From: Serratia sp. DD3
Lineage (GTDB): Bacteria > Pseudomonadota > Gammaproteobacteria > Enterobacterales > Enterobacteriaceae
Assembly (NCBI RefSeq): GCF_000496755.2
Contig: NZ_AYKS02000047.1
Location: 248,001-312,000, forward strand
Reading direction: 5' to 3'
DNA: 64,000 bases
In this document: piece by piece, positions 45,348 to 56,496 of the stretch
Layout: the number at the start of each line of letters is the position of its first letter
Position numbering within the stretch: position 1 is the stretch's first letter
Program-made: the position numbers and the translations under genes
Notes under the pieces: model-generated
What the model was told of the DNA's origin: nothing
The model's database searches: none
Seen by the model: the letters and a program-made list of their open reading frames with translations, nothing else

Positions 45348-47006
45348 TTACATGGCCCAAAACAGCACGGCCAACAATTGCGGAGACATAATACGCAGGA
45401 ACATTGCCAACGGATAAACCGTGGCATAAGAGAGTGCCGCTGCACCACTGGTGGGATGCAGGCCATTGGCAAAGGCCAGGGCAGGTGGATCAGTCATCGA
45501 CCCTGCCAACATGCCAGATAGTGTCAGGTAGTTCATTTTGCCCATCACCCGGGCTAATATACCCACGGTGATTAAGGGAATGGCAGTGATCAACGCACCA
45601 TAGCCAATCCAGGCTAACCCTTCACCATGGATCAGGGTGTTAATAAAGTTACCGCCCGACTTCAACCCCACCACCGCCAGGAACAATACAATACCCAACT
45701 CACGCAACGCCAGGTTAGCACTGGGGGGCATAAACCAGTAAAGTTTGCCGATACTGCCAATACGCCCCAGGATCAAAGCCACCACCAGTGGCCCGCCAGC
45801 CAACCCCAACCGCAACGCCGCCGGGAAGCCAGGAATAAACAACGGAATAGAACCCAGCAGCACCCCTAACCCGATGCCAATAAACACTGGCAACATTTGT
45901 ACCTGTTGCAACTTCTGCTTGGCGTTACCAACAATCGCCGCCACGACCTCGATAGATTCTGGCCGCCCTACCAGGTTGAGAATATCCCCGAACTGCAGCG
46001 TGACATTACTGCCTGCCACCAGCTCAACACCAGCACGGTTAAGGCGCGAAATCACCACGTCATATTTCTGCTTAAAATTCAGATCGCGAACTTTTTTACC
46101 CAAGACCTTTTCGTTGGTCACCACGGCACGAACCACCTGCAGAGCAGTACCCTTGGTAGAAAGTGACACATCCACTTCCTCACCGATCACCAAGCGCGCG
46201 TTCTCCAACTCTTCACGCTTACCCACCAGGTGAAGAAAATCCCCTAACTCCAACATTTCTTGCGGTGATGGCACCATCAACAGGTCGCCCCGCTTCAGGC
46301 GCGAGCAGATGATGTCATCGCTGTTAAGTAATGGCACATTTTTGATGGCCAGACCTTGCAGGTTAGGGTTACGTACCGCCACATTCATGGTCTGCAGCAG
46401 TTCGCGATTGTTGCCCATGCTGTTTTCAAACTCTTTCGCTTCTTGTTCAATATTGATACGAAAGAACAGCCGGATAAGCCACATCACCAGTAGAATGCCA
46501 CAGATACCAAATGGATAGGCCATGGCATACCCCATCCCCATACGATCAACCAGTGCTGGATCCGACCCTAAATCGGTCAGTATCTGTTGCCCGGCACCCA
46601 GTGCTGGCGTATTGGTCACCGCACCCGAGAACACCCCAAGAATAATCGGTAATGGTACCGCAAACAGTTTGTGGACTGCCGCTGCGACCACCCCGCCCAT
46701 AAGCACCAGCAAAATGGCAAAGCCATTTAACCGGAGACCAGAGACGCGCAGGGAAGAGAAGAAACCAGGCCCAACCTGGATACCGATGGTGTAAACAAAC
46801 AGGATCAGCCCAAACTCCTGAATAAAGTGCAACATATCGCCGTTGAGGTCTATCTGATAAGTCTGTGCAAAGTGCCCGACAATGATACCGCCAAACAAGA
46901 CGCCACCTATCCCTAAACCCACGCCATACACTTTCCAGTTGCCAATCCATAACCCGAGAATAGCCACTAACGCCAGCATACTGACGGTCAGGGCGATATC
47001 ACTCAT
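45348..47006 (-). CDS. yidE: YidE, AspT/YidE/YbjL antiporter-type transport protein
   Basis: 552 residues (E. coli 553). Two aspartate-alanine-exchanger membrane halves (~1-170 and ~375-552, about five segments each) flank two tandem RCK_C domains (~185-360; [40 protein letters not shown]). Substrate unknown. Divergently spaced from nothing on this strand: the gene follows ibpB by 187 bases and has a CRP-like site just upstream. Order yidE-ibpB-ibpA is as in E. coli. Confidence 0.93.
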   Translation of the reverse strand: MSDIALTVSMLALVAILGLWIGNWKVYGVGLGIGGVLFGGIIVGHFAQTYQIDLNGDMLHFIQEFGLILFVYTIGIQVGPGFFSSLRVSGLRLNGFAILLVLMGGVVAAAVHKLFAVPLPIILGVFSGAVTNTPALGAGQQILTDLGSDPALVDRMGMGYAMAYPFGICGILLVMWLIRLFFRINIEQEAKEFENSMGNNRELLQTMNVAVRNPNLQGLAIKNVPLLNSDDIICSRLKRGDLLMVPSPQEMLELGDFLHLVGKREELENARLVIGEEVDVSLSTKGTALQVVRAVVTNEKVLGKKVRDLNFKQKYDVVISRLNRAGVELVAGSNVTLQFGDILNLVGRPESIEVVAAIVGNAKQKLQQVQMLPVFIGIGLGVLLGSIPLFIPGFPAALRLGLAGGPLVVALILGRIGSIGKLYWFMPPSANLALRELGIVLFLAVVGLKSGGNFINTLIHGEGLAWIGYGALITAIPLITVGILARVMGKMNYLTLSGMLAGSMTDPPALAFANGLHPTSGAAALSYATVYPLAMFLRIMSPQLLAVLFWAM

Positions 47007-47041
47007 ACGTCACATCCTTAACAAAAGTTTAATAACCAATA

Positions 47042-47057
47042 TGTGGTAAAAATCACA
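47042..47057. promoter_or_regulatory. CRP-like site upstream of yidE
   Basis: TGTGGTAAAAATCACA matches TGTGA-N6-TCACA at nine of ten positions, 36-51 bases before the yidE start. Plausible carbon-source control of yidE, not tested. Confidence 0.45.
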
Positions 47058-47142
47058 ATTTAAAACGCAACCTAACTAGGTTAGAGGGATTCTGGCATAA
47101 ACTTTGAGGGGGTAATGTGGGGTATTCCACATTAATGTGACA

Positions 47143-47165
47143 GGGGAGGCCATTCAGACCTCCCC
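47143..47165 (-). terminator. Hairpin after ibpB
   Basis: GGGGAGG (47143-47149), 9-base loop, CCTCCCC (47159-47165), 27 bases downstream of the ibpB stop on the minus strand. A second smaller stem AATGTGG/CCACATT at 47114-47133 lies further along. Together they probably separate ibpAB from yidE. Confidence 0.55.
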
Positions 47166-47192
47166 ACCATGATTTTCTTTTTATTCAGCCAG

Positions 47193-47621
47193 TTACTTGA
47201 CTTCTAGCTCTGGAGTGCTACTGATGCTGATCCGTTGTGGCTGTAAGGCTTCCGATACATGGCGCACCAGCTCAATATGCAGCAGGCCATTTTCAAATTT
47301 GGCCTCGGAAACCTGCATGTGTTCCGCCAAGGTAAAAGTCAAAGTGAATTCTTTGCACTCCCATCCTTGATGCAGATATTCCACCTGTTTTTCTGGTGGC
47401 GTGGGTTTACCGCGTATCGATAAACGTGGACCTTCCACTTCAATATCCAACTCACTCTGTTTGAACCCGGCCAACGCCAGAGAAATGCGGTAGTGGTTAT
47501 CGTCACTCTTCTCTATGTTGTAGGGGGGAAACCCTTGGGGTTCCTGCCCACCCATTGAGCTGGCCAGCTTGTCAAAACCGATCCATTGACGCAAAAGTGG
47601 GGATAAATCGTAGTTACGCAT
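47193..47621 (-). CDS. ibpB: Small heat shock protein IbpB
   Basis: 142 residues from the ATG at 47621, the E. coli length, starting [20 protein letters not shown]. Alpha-crystallin domain ~33-120 ([32 protein letters not shown]) with C-terminal ISISSTPE, close to the I-x-I/V anchor. Cytoplasmic holdase that with IbpA keeps aggregated proteins accessible to DnaK-ClpB. Second gene of ibpA-ibpB, 92 bases after ibpA, with its own thermometer-like leader. Confidence 0.95.
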   Translation of the reverse strand: MRNYDLSPLLRQWIGFDKLASSMGGQEPQGFPPYNIEKSDDNHYRISLALAGFKQSELDIEVEGPRLSIRGKPTPPEKQVEYLHQGWECKEFTLTFTLAEHMQVSEAKFENGLLHIELVRHVSEALQPQRISISSTPELEVK

Positions 47622-47650
47622 GGTATTAACTCCTTCCAAGAAGCGAGATA
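47622..47650 (-). promoter_or_regulatory. ROSE-like RNA thermometer before ibpB
   Basis: In the intercistronic RNA the UYGCU-type motif TCGCT (47642-47646) lies just 5' of the Shine-Dalgarno GGAAGGAG (47630-47637), allowing a short hairpin TCTCGCTTCTTGGAAGGAG that covers the RBS. The same motif pair occurs before ibpA, and E. coli ibpB is known to have its own thermosensor. Confidence 0.6.
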
Positions 47651-47713
47651 GGTATTAATTTGCCCCCGAACTATCAGCAGGCAAGGTGGTGTTTCACCCA
47701 CAGTGAAACGGAA

Positions 47714-48127
47714 TTATTTAATTTCGATCCGACGCGGTTTTAATGTTTCCGGCACGATGCGCTGCAGATCGATATACAGCAAACCGTTTTCCAGCTTAGC
47801 CCCTTTAATTTGAATATGTTCGGCCAACTGAAATTTACGTTCAAAATTACGCTCGGCAATACCTTGGTATAAATAGGTTTTTTCAACGGCCTGATTATGG
47901 CGAGCACCACGCACAATCAGCAGATTGTCCTGGGTGATAATCTCCAGTTCCGGCTCGGCAAACCCGGCCACCGCGATGGCGATACGATAATTATTCTCAT
48001 CAACCAGCTCAACGTTATACGGCGGATAGCCACCATTACCTTGATTTTGCCCGGTTTGCAGAGCATTAAACAGGCGATCAAAACCAATAGCAGAACGGTA
48101 TAGTGGGGAAAGATCAAAATTGCTCAT
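47714..48127 (-). CDS. ibpA: Small heat shock protein IbpA
   Basis: 137 residues, the E. coli length: [20 protein letters not shown], crystallin domain with [37 protein letters not shown], and the C-terminal RRIEIK anchor motif. Cytoplasmic holdase and first gene of ibpAB. Expression depends on a sigma-32 promoter at 48255-48282 and a thermometer-like leader, both visible. Confidence 0.96.
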   Translation of the reverse strand: MSNFDLSPLYRSAIGFDRLFNALQTGQNQGNGGYPPYNVELVDENNYRIAIAVAGFAEPELEIITQDNLLIVRGARHNQAVEKTYLYQGIAERNFERKFQLAEHIQIKGAKLENGLLYIDLQRIVPETLKPRRIEIK

Positions 48128-48165
48128 AAAACTGCCTCCTAAAACACTTCAGCGAGGTGGGTAAT
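48128..48165 (-). promoter_or_regulatory. ROSE-like RNA thermometer of ibpA
   Basis: The leader ends CCTCGCTGAAGTGTTTTAGG and AGGAGG is the Shine-Dalgarno (48135-48140 on the complement). TCGCT (48151-48155) fits the ROSE UYGCU consensus and can pair imperfectly with AGGAGG, as in E. coli ibpA where heating opens the hairpin. Confidence 0.7.
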
Positions 48166-48254
48166 AACGTCTTCCATTATGGACAGACTCAAATGTGGAC
48201 AAGCTCAACGCCAGAGTCCCTTTTCAGCGAACTCTTAAATTGGCGTTACCAAGA

Positions 48255-48282
48255 AAATGGGGCTGGGTTCACTTATTTCAAC
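48255..48282 (-). promoter_or_regulatory. Sigma-32 heat-shock promoter of ibpAB
   Basis: On the minus strand: -35 GTTGAAA (48276-48282), 13-base spacer, -10 CCCCATTT (48255-48262), a close match to the sigma-32 consensus CTTGAAA-N13/14-CCCCATNT. Leaves a leader of about 120 nucleotides that contains the thermometer. The rest of 48128-48465 must also hold the yidQ promoter. Confidence 0.85.
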
Positions 48283-48465
48283 TCACCGGGTTAAAAAAAT
48301 CGTCAAACATAAAGACGATAATTTGCCCATCACATACAATAAAGTGAGATAACCGCCACAGAGCTAAATTTTATATCTTTCAATCTATTCGTGAGCTGGT
48401 AAAAATTGATTTAACTTAATCATAAATCAGCAAATTTCGGCAGAAATCCACCTCAGGATGAGTCA

Positions 48466-48825
48466 ATGAAATCAGTAAAGAGACTAACCACCAGCGGCCT
48501 GTGCTTACTCATCAGTGGCTGCTCCAGCGTGATGAGCCACACCGGTGGCGATCAGGGTTACTATCCTGGCACCCGTGCCAGCATAGATACGATGAAAAAA
48601 GAGGACACCAGTTGGGCCATGATGCCCCTGTTAGCCATCGATCTACCCTTCTCGGCAGTGATGGATACCATTTTGCTACCTTATGATTACCTCCGTTCGG
48701 ATGATGATAAAACCACCCTGTCCCCCAAAGCACGTATCGAACGTGACGAGGCAAAAAATCTGTCTGAGAGCGGTAATCTAGGGCAGGGGATGCCAACGCC
48801 ACCCCCCCCGAAGACCCAGAAATAG
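48466..48825 (+). CDS. yidQ: YceK/YidQ family lipoprotein
   Basis: 119 residues. Signal peptide MKSVKRLTTSGLCLLISGCS with lipobox LISGC (Cys at 19), then the DUF1375 core SVMSHTGGDQGYYPGTRAS and FSAVMDTILLPYDYLR. Function unknown; predicted cell-envelope lipoprotein. Divergent from ibpA as in E. coli. RBS AGGATGAG precedes the ATG. The proline-rich tail MPTPPPPK is longer than in E. coli YidQ. Confidence 0.9.
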   Translation: MKSVKRLTTSGLCLLISGCSSVMSHTGGDQGYYPGTRASIDTMKKEDTSWAMMPLLAIDLPFSAVMDTILLPYDYLRSDDDKTTLSPKARIERDEAKNLSESGNLGQGMPTPPPPKTQK

Positions 48826-48858
48826 TTCCATGCCATTTAAAATCCTAAAGAGAACAGT

Positions 48859-49824
48859 ATGAGCCTATTTGATGACATTGTTTCCGCCCATCAACAATTG
48901 CGCCCACAAGTCCGCGTCACCCCGTTGGAACACAGCGTGCTGCTTTCACAGCAATTAGGCTGCGAGCTCTATCTCAAGTGCGATCATTTACAACATACCG
49001 GCTCATTTAAGTTTCGTGGCGCCAGCAACAAACTACGGTTACTGAGTGAACAACAACGTCAACAAGGCGTGATTACCGCATCAACCGGTAACCATGGTCA
49101 AGCCGTTGCACTCGCGGGTAAATTAATGGGCGTCAATGTCACCGTCTATGCACCTGAAAGTGCCGCTACCATCAAGCTCGATACCATCCGTGCCTTAGGT
49201 GGCAAGGTGGAATTGGTCCCGGGTGACCCATTGAATGCCGAGTTGGCTGCGGAAAAGGCCGCACGCCAACAGCATAAAACCTATATTTCCCCTTATAACG
49301 ATGCCGACGTAATTGCAGGCCAAGGCACCTGTGGGATGGAAATCATCGAACAGCAGCCAGAACTGGATGCGGTATTTGTTGCGGTGGGTGGCGGCGGCTA
49401 TATTGCGGGAATGGGTACCGTTCTAAAAAAATTGTCGCCAAAAACACAACTTATTGCCTGCTGGCCAGAAAATGCCACCAGCATGTACAGCGCACTGGAG
49501 GCGGGGCATATCTACCCAGTGGAAGAACAAGAGACTCTCTCTGACGGTACTGCGGGGGGAGTGGAACCGGGTGCTATCACCTTCCCCCTGTGCCAACAGG
49601 TCATTGACCGTAAAGTATTGGTCAGCGAAGAGGAAATCAAACAGGCAATGCGCCTGGTTGCCAGTAGCGACCGTTGGATTATCGAAGGTGCTGCCGGCGT
49701 GGCCTTAGCCGCAGCCTGCAAATTGGCACCCGAGTTGCTAGGCAAAAAAGTGGCCGTGGTGTTATGTGGTAAAAATATTGTGCTGGAAAAATATTTGCAG
49801 GCAGTCAGCCATGAAAGTCATTAA
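48859..49824 (+). CDS. PLP-dependent threonine/hydroxy-amino-acid dehydratase family enzyme
   Basis: 321 residues, fold type II. The PLP lysine is Lys51 in GSFKFRGA, STGNHGQAVA binds the carboxylate and VAVGGGGYIAG is the phosphate loop. Length and the absence of a C-terminal ACT domain resemble catabolic threonine or serine dehydratases and hydroxyaspartate dehydratases. Overlaps the ornithine-cyclodeaminase-like gene by 14 bases. Paired genes of these two families occur as EutB-EutC in hydroxyectoine breakdown and as beta-hydroxyaspartate dehydratase plus iminosuccinate reductase, so a hydroxy-amino acid other than threonine is a real possibility (inference). Not part of the E. coli order yidQ-yidA. 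Confidence 0.75.
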   Translation: MSLFDDIVSAHQQLRPQVRVTPLEHSVLLSQQLGCELYLKCDHLQHTGSFKFRGASNKLRLLSEQQRQQGVITASTGNHGQAVALAGKLMGVNVTVYAPESAATIKLDTIRALGGKVELVPGDPLNAELAAEKAARQQHKTYISPYNDADVIAGQGTCGMEIIEQQPELDAVFVAVGGGGYIAGMGTVLKKLSPKTQLIACWPENATSMYSALEAGHIYPVEEQETLSDGTAGGVEPGAITFPLCQQVIDRKVLVSEEEIKQAMRLVASSDRWIIEGAAGVALAAACKLAPELLGKKVAVVLCGKNIVLEKYLQAVSHESH

Positions 49825-50752
49825 TAAAACACAAATTCTTGCTGCTTTTGATGCCGACAGCATCACCCAACTGCTAAAAACCGGTTTTATCGCCTACTCT
49901 GCGCGCCAGGTACAGATGCCACCAGTGCAACACTTTCGGTTTGAAGCTGCGGCAGGTGACTGTTGTATTAAATCCGCATGGCTGGAAAGGGAAGAATACT
50001 TTGTGGTGAAAGTGTCTTCTGGGTTTTACCACAATCCACAACAAGGGCTGCCTAGCAACCAAGGCTTAATGATGGCCTTTTCTGCGCAAACTGGCAAACC
50101 ACAGGTGCTACTGTTGGATGAAGGCTGGCTGACAGCATTACGTACTGCCCTGGCTGGGCGCATCGCTGCGGAATTATGCGCACCGCAAAACGTGCAGGCC
50201 ATTGGTATCGTGGGCACAGGAATGCAGGCATGGCTACAATTGCAACACCTTAAAACGGTCACCGACTGTCGCCAAGTGTGGCTTTGGGGTCGCAGCCCAC
50301 ATCACCTTGCTGACTATTGTCAACGGGCTGAAGCGGAAGGTTTTCAGGTAAATACCACCCAAAATGCCGCTGAACTGGCGGCACATTGCAATCTGATTGT
50401 GACCACCACGCCAAGCCGTGAACCCCTGCTGCAAGCAGAGGATATCCGCCCAGGAACACATATCACCGCCGTAGGGTCAGACGCTGAGGGAAAACAGGAG
50501 TTAGCAACGGCGTTGGTCGCCAAAGCTGACACCATCCTGGTGGATGCACTCAGTCAATGCAGTCAGTATGGTGAAATTGCTCGTGCCTATCAGCAAAATT
50601 TACTGGCGTCAGTAGCTGTGGTTGAGTTCGGAGAAATACTGGCTCGTGGCGAGCGGGTTAGAAAGAATGAACAACAGATCACCTTGGCCGACCTCACCGG
50701 GTTAGCCATTCAGGATGCTCAGATTGTGAAAGGAATTCTGGCAAAACTATAA
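49811..50752 (+). CDS. Ornithine cyclodeaminase / mu-crystallin family protein
   Basis: 313 residues from the ATG at 49811, inside the end of the dehydratase gene. Conserved blocks: CCIKSAWLEREEYFVVKVSSGFYHN, GLMMAFSAQTGKPQVLLLDEG, ALRTALAGRIAAELCAP, NAD(P) loop IGIVGTGMQAWLQL, and VGSDAEGKQEL with an Asp of the active site. The family includes ornithine cyclodeaminases, ketimine reductases and iminosuccinate reductase. Translational coupling to the dehydratase suggests that it uses the imine released by that enzyme (inference). Its stop overlaps that of convergent yidA by six bases. Confidence 0.78.
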   Translation: MKVINKTQILAAFDADSITQLLKTGFIAYSARQVQMPPVQHFRFEAAAGDCCIKSAWLEREEYFVVKVSSGFYHNPQQGLPSNQGLMMAFSAQTGKPQVLLLDEGWLTALRTALAGRIAAELCAPQNVQAIGIVGTGMQAWLQLQHLKTVTDCRQVWLWGRSPHHLADYCQRAEAEGFQVNTTQNAAELAAHCNLIVTTTPSREPLLQAEDIRPGTHITAVGSDAEGKQELATALVAKADTILVDALSQCSQYGEIARAYQQNLLASVAVVEFGEILARGERVRKNEQQITLADLTGLAIQDAQIVKGILAKL

Positions 50753-51556
50753 TACGAACTTCTCAATAGCGCGTGCCACGCCGTCTTCGGTGTTGGTACT
50801 CGTTACAAACTGGGCAATCTCTTTCAGTTCCGCGATCGCATTGCCCATCGCTACGCCAACACCAGCATATTCAATCATCGCAATATCGTTACCCTGATCC
50901 CCCAGCGCCATCACGTTTTGCTGTTTGATACCCAGATGATCCGCCAGCATTTTCACCCCAGCGCCTTTATCAACCCGCTGGTGCAAGATTTCCAGGTAAA
51001 AGGGGGCGCTTTTCATAATGGTGTAACGCTCGCCGGCTTCCGCTGGCAAATGAGCGATGGCATGCTCTAACAATTCAGGCTCATCAATCATCATCACTTT
51101 CGGGAAACGTAGGGTACGATCCATCTCCTCTACGCTACGGTATTTCAACGGAATACCGGTAATTCCCGCTTCACGAATGGTATATTTGCCAATGTTTTTA
51201 TTCGGGGTATACAGGGTATCGAAATCAAATGCGTGATAATGCACCCCAAGCTGCCGCGCTAACTGCTCAAAATAGAGATAATCGTCAAAACTGAGGGTTT
51301 CTTGCAGAATGCAGGTTCCATCGGCGGCTTTAAGCACCAATGCACCGTTATAGGTAATACAGAAATCATCAGCGCCTTGCATATCCAACTGACATAGATA
51401 ATCCTGCACCCCCACATAGGGCCGCCCTGTAGCCAGCACCACCTTCACCCCTTGAGCGCGCGCCGCACTAATCGCTTGCTTCACCGCTGGCGTGATCTGG
51501 TGTTGAGGGTTGAGTAACGTGCCATCCATATCAATTGCTATCAGTTCAATCGCCAT
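50747..51556 (-). CDS. yidA: YidA, HAD-superfamily sugar phosphatase
   Basis: 269 residues from the ATG at 51556 (E. coli 270). Cof-type HAD phosphatase: catalytic IDMDGTLL, ATGRPY, and GDQGNDIAMIEYAGVGVAMGNA. Hydrolyses phosphosugars such as erythrose 4-phosphate in vitro. The frame is open 16 codons further upstream but lacks family similarity. Downstream of gyrB on the minus strand but separated by the gyrB terminator. Confidence 0.93.
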   Translation of the reverse strand: MAIELIAIDMDGTLLNPQHQITPAVKQAISAARAQGVKVVLATGRPYVGVQDYLCQLDMQGADDFCITYNGALVLKAADGTCILQETLSFDDYLYFEQLARQLGVHYHAFDFDTLYTPNKNIGKYTIREAGITGIPLKYRSVEEMDRTLRFPKVMMIDEPELLEHAIAHLPAEAGERYTIMKSAPFYLEILHQRVDKGAGVKMLADHLGIKQQNVMALGDQGNDIAMIEYAGVGVAMGNAIAELKEIAQFVTSTNTEDGVARAIEKFVL

Positions 51557-51665
51557 ACGAATTTCTCTTGGTAAGTTTCCTTGGTAGGTATCAGGTTGGT
51601 GCAAGGTGTTGGTAGACGATAACCTAGCCTGGCTAGAATTCAGCGAGACTAAAACGCAGCGATAA

Positions 51666-51697
51666 AAAATCCGCGCGGGAGCACCGGCGCGGATTTT
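51666..51697 (-). terminator. Intrinsic terminator of gyrB
   Basis: AAAATCCGCGC (51666-51676) and GCGCGGATTTT (51687-51697) form an 11-bp stem with a 10-base loop and T-run on the minus strand, 18 bases after the gyrB stop. Confidence 0.9.
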
Positions 51698-51715
51698 CTG
51701 TTGCTGATTAACGCA

Positions 51716-54148
<2,433 letters not shown>

Positions 54149-55234
54149 TTAATCCTGTGGTTGAACTTCTATTTTACCCTGTTCCACACGGAACATCCTG
54201 CCCTTTTCACCGATCATGTCAGTAACTTGTTCAGCACTTACCGCGCTGACAAAAACCTGAGCCTGAGTGGCTTTCAGACGTTCAGCCAGCAACCGGCGAC
54301 GGCCAGTGTCCAGCTCGGAGGCAAAATCATCAATCAGATACAGGCAACGCCGCCCGCTCTGCCGGGTGAGAAACTCACCCTGCGCCAAGCGCAATGCACA
54401 CATCAGCAATTTAAGCTGACCGCGTGATAATAAATCTTCTACCGGTGTGCCTTCGGCACGAATACGGAAATCTGCTTTATGTGGCCCAACCGAGGTATAG
54501 GTTAATGCCCTGTCGCGCTCAAACTGCCGCTCCAACAGCTCTCCATAGTCACTCTCTTTATCCCAACCGCGCTGAAAAGAGAAATTTAACGCAAATTCAG
54601 GCAAAAATTGTGCACAGGTCGCAGTAATATCGGCGGCAATGGCCTCACTGTATGCCGCCCGCCACTCGCTGATGCGTTCAGCCAGTGGAACCAACTGCTG
54701 ATCCCAGGCGCGCAATTGCGCATAACGACTGACTTGGCGCAAGCCAGCATTACGTTGCTTCAGTAACCGTTTCAGGTTGCTCCAGGCGGTGAAAAAACCG
54801 GGTACATCATGGAAGCATCCCCAATCCACAAACGCGCGCCGATATTTTGGCCCGCCATTGAGCAGAGTAAAACCTTCGGGAGTAATCAACTGCATGGGCA
54901 ATAGTTGGGCGAGTTCCGCCACTTTATGACCATCGCTGCCATCAATACGTACTTTGCTGTCACCTTGCCGGCTTCGGCTTAGTCCTACTGATAACTCACG
55001 TTCCGCCCCTTCAATCCGGCCATGCAGTACAAATTCCGGCTGATCATGACGGATCACTCGGCCAGCCTGCAAGCTGCGAAAAGCACGCCCATGACCAAGG
55101 GTATAAACCGCCTCTAATACGCTGGTTTTACCACTGCCATTGGCCCCAACCAGGAAGTTAAACCCAGGTGCGGGAGCCAGATCCGCCGCTTCAATATTGC
55201 GGAAATCTTTAATCAGTAAACGCGTTAACGCCAT
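54149..55234 (-). CDS. recF: DNA replication and repair protein RecF
   Basis: 361 residues. SMC-like ABC ATPase: Walker [14 protein letters not shown], signature [20 protein letters not shown] and Walker [14 protein letters not shown]. Loads RecA at gaps with RecO and RecR. In E. coli recF follows dnaN almost without a gap; here 156 bases with a palindromic repeat separate them, so translational coupling to dnaN is lost. Confidence 0.97.
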   Translation of the reverse strand: MALTRLLIKDFRNIEAADLAPAPGFNFLVGANGSGKTSVLEAVYTLGHGRAFRSLQAGRVIRHDQPEFVLHGRIEGAERELSVGLSRSRQGDSKVRIDGSDGHKVAELAQLLPMQLITPEGFTLLNGGPKYRRAFVDWGCFHDVPGFFTAWSNLKRLLKQRNAGLRQVSRYAQLRAWDQQLVPLAERISEWRAAYSEAIAADITATCAQFLPEFALNFSFQRGWDKESDYGELLERQFERDRALTYTSVGPHKADFRIRAEGTPVEDLLSRGQLKLLMCALRLAQGEFLTRQSGRRCLYLIDDFASELDTGRRRLLAERLKATQAQVFVSAVSAEQVTDMIGEKGRMFRVEQGKIEVQPQD

Positions 55235-55293
55235 GCGGCAGTTATCTTAATCATCGAACAACCCTGGGCGTTATCGTCGCAAGCCATTTGCGT

Positions 55294-55352
55294 GCCGTAA
55301 AACCCCCAGCAACCGATGCGTACACAGAGTACGTCAGGATTGCGAGTACGGC
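55294..55352. repeat. Palindromic repeat in the dnaN-recF gap
   Basis: Outer arms GCCGTA (55294-55299) and TACGGC (55347-55352), inner GCAA/TTGC and a central CGTAC-ACAGA-GTACG stem make a nested imperfect hairpin. Looks like a dispersed enterobacterial palindromic element (inference); it accounts for part of the unusual 156-base spacer. Confidence 0.5.
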
Positions 55353-55390
55353 CCAATCACAAAGGAGCAAGTAAGATAGCCCGATAATTT

Positions 55391-56491
55391 CTACAAACGC
55401 ATTGGCATAACAACATAGGCCGCCGCCTGACTGGCCGCGTCCTCAATCTGCACGCTGGAGACCGAATCAGTCAGCAGTAGACGCACATCCTCGCACTTGA
55501 GCGAGTTTAATACATCCAGCACGTAGCTGACGTTAAACCCAATTTCCATCTCGCTGCCATCATAGCTGACATCAAGGATCTCTTCTGCCTCTTCCTGCTC
55601 CGGATTATTGGCAGTGATCTTGAGTTGATTTTGACTGACGTACAGGCGGACACCGCGAAACTTCTCATTCGACAAAATGGCCGCACGGGCAAAGGCCTGC
55701 TTAAGCAAGTCACACCCGGCTTCTAAGGTCTTGTCAGGGTTCTTCGGCAATACACGACGATAATCAGGGAAACGGCCATCAACCAACTTGGAGGTAAAGA
55801 TAAAATCCCCCACATGGGCGCGAATATTATTGCTGCCGATCTGTACACGGAGTGGCGTATCACCAGCATCCAGCAGACGCACCAGCTCCATCACCCCTTT
55901 ACGTGGCACAATCACCGAATGTGTCGGTAAGGATTGACCAATCGGCATGGCGCATACCGCCAGACGGTGACCATCAGTCGCCACAGTGCGGAGCTCTTCC
56001 CCTTCGGTCTCAAACAACATGCCGTTGAGGTAATAGCGCACATCCTGATGCGCCATCGAGAACTGGGTCGCATCGATCAGGCGCTTTAAGGTCGCCTGCG
56101 GTAGCGTGAACTCCACTTCACTCTGCCAATCATCCAGATTCGGAAAGTCTACCGCCGGTAGCGTGGATAATGAAAAACGACTACGGCCAGAACGCACCAA
56201 CATGCGCTCACTTTCAAGCGTGACGGTAATCTCGGCACCTTCCGGTAAACCCCGGCAGATATCAAAAAATTTACGTGCAGGGACGGTGGTCGCCCCCACT
56301 TCATAGGGCTGGGAGAGAGAGACGCGTGCCACCATCTCCATTTCCAGATCGGTTCCCGTCAACAATAGAGAACCTTCCGTTACCTGCAATAACAGGTTAC
56401 CCAGAATTGGCAACGTTGGGCGGCCACCCAGTGGGCTACTCACCTGTTGCAGCGGTTTTAGCAGATGCTCACGTTCAACGATAAATTTCAT
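55391..56491 (-). CDS. dnaN: DNA polymerase III beta subunit (sliding clamp)
   Basis: 366 residues, the E. coli length, MKFIVEREHLLKPLQQVSSP to AAYVVMPMRL. Three clamp domains; the C-terminal YVVMPMRL tail forms part of the client-binding cleft. Second gene of the dnaA operon, five bases after the dnaA stop. Confidence 0.98.
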   Translation of the reverse strand: MKFIVEREHLLKPLQQVSSPLGGRPTLPILGNLLLQVTEGSLLLTGTDLEMEMVARVSLSQPYEVGATTVPARKFFDICRGLPEGAEITVTLESERMLVRSGRSRFSLSTLPAVDFPNLDDWQSEVEFTLPQATLKRLIDATQFSMAHQDVRYYLNGMLFETEGEELRTVATDGHRLAVCAMPIGQSLPTHSVIVPRKGVMELVRLLDAGDTPLRVQIGSNNIRAHVGDFIFTSKLVDGRFPDYRRVLPKNPDKTLEAGCDLLKQAFARAAILSNEKFRGVRLYVSQNQLKITANNPEQEEAEEILDVSYDGSEMEIGFNVSYVLDVLNSLKCEDVRLLLTDSVSSVQIEDAASQAAAYVVMPMRL

Positions 56492-56496
56492 ATGCG

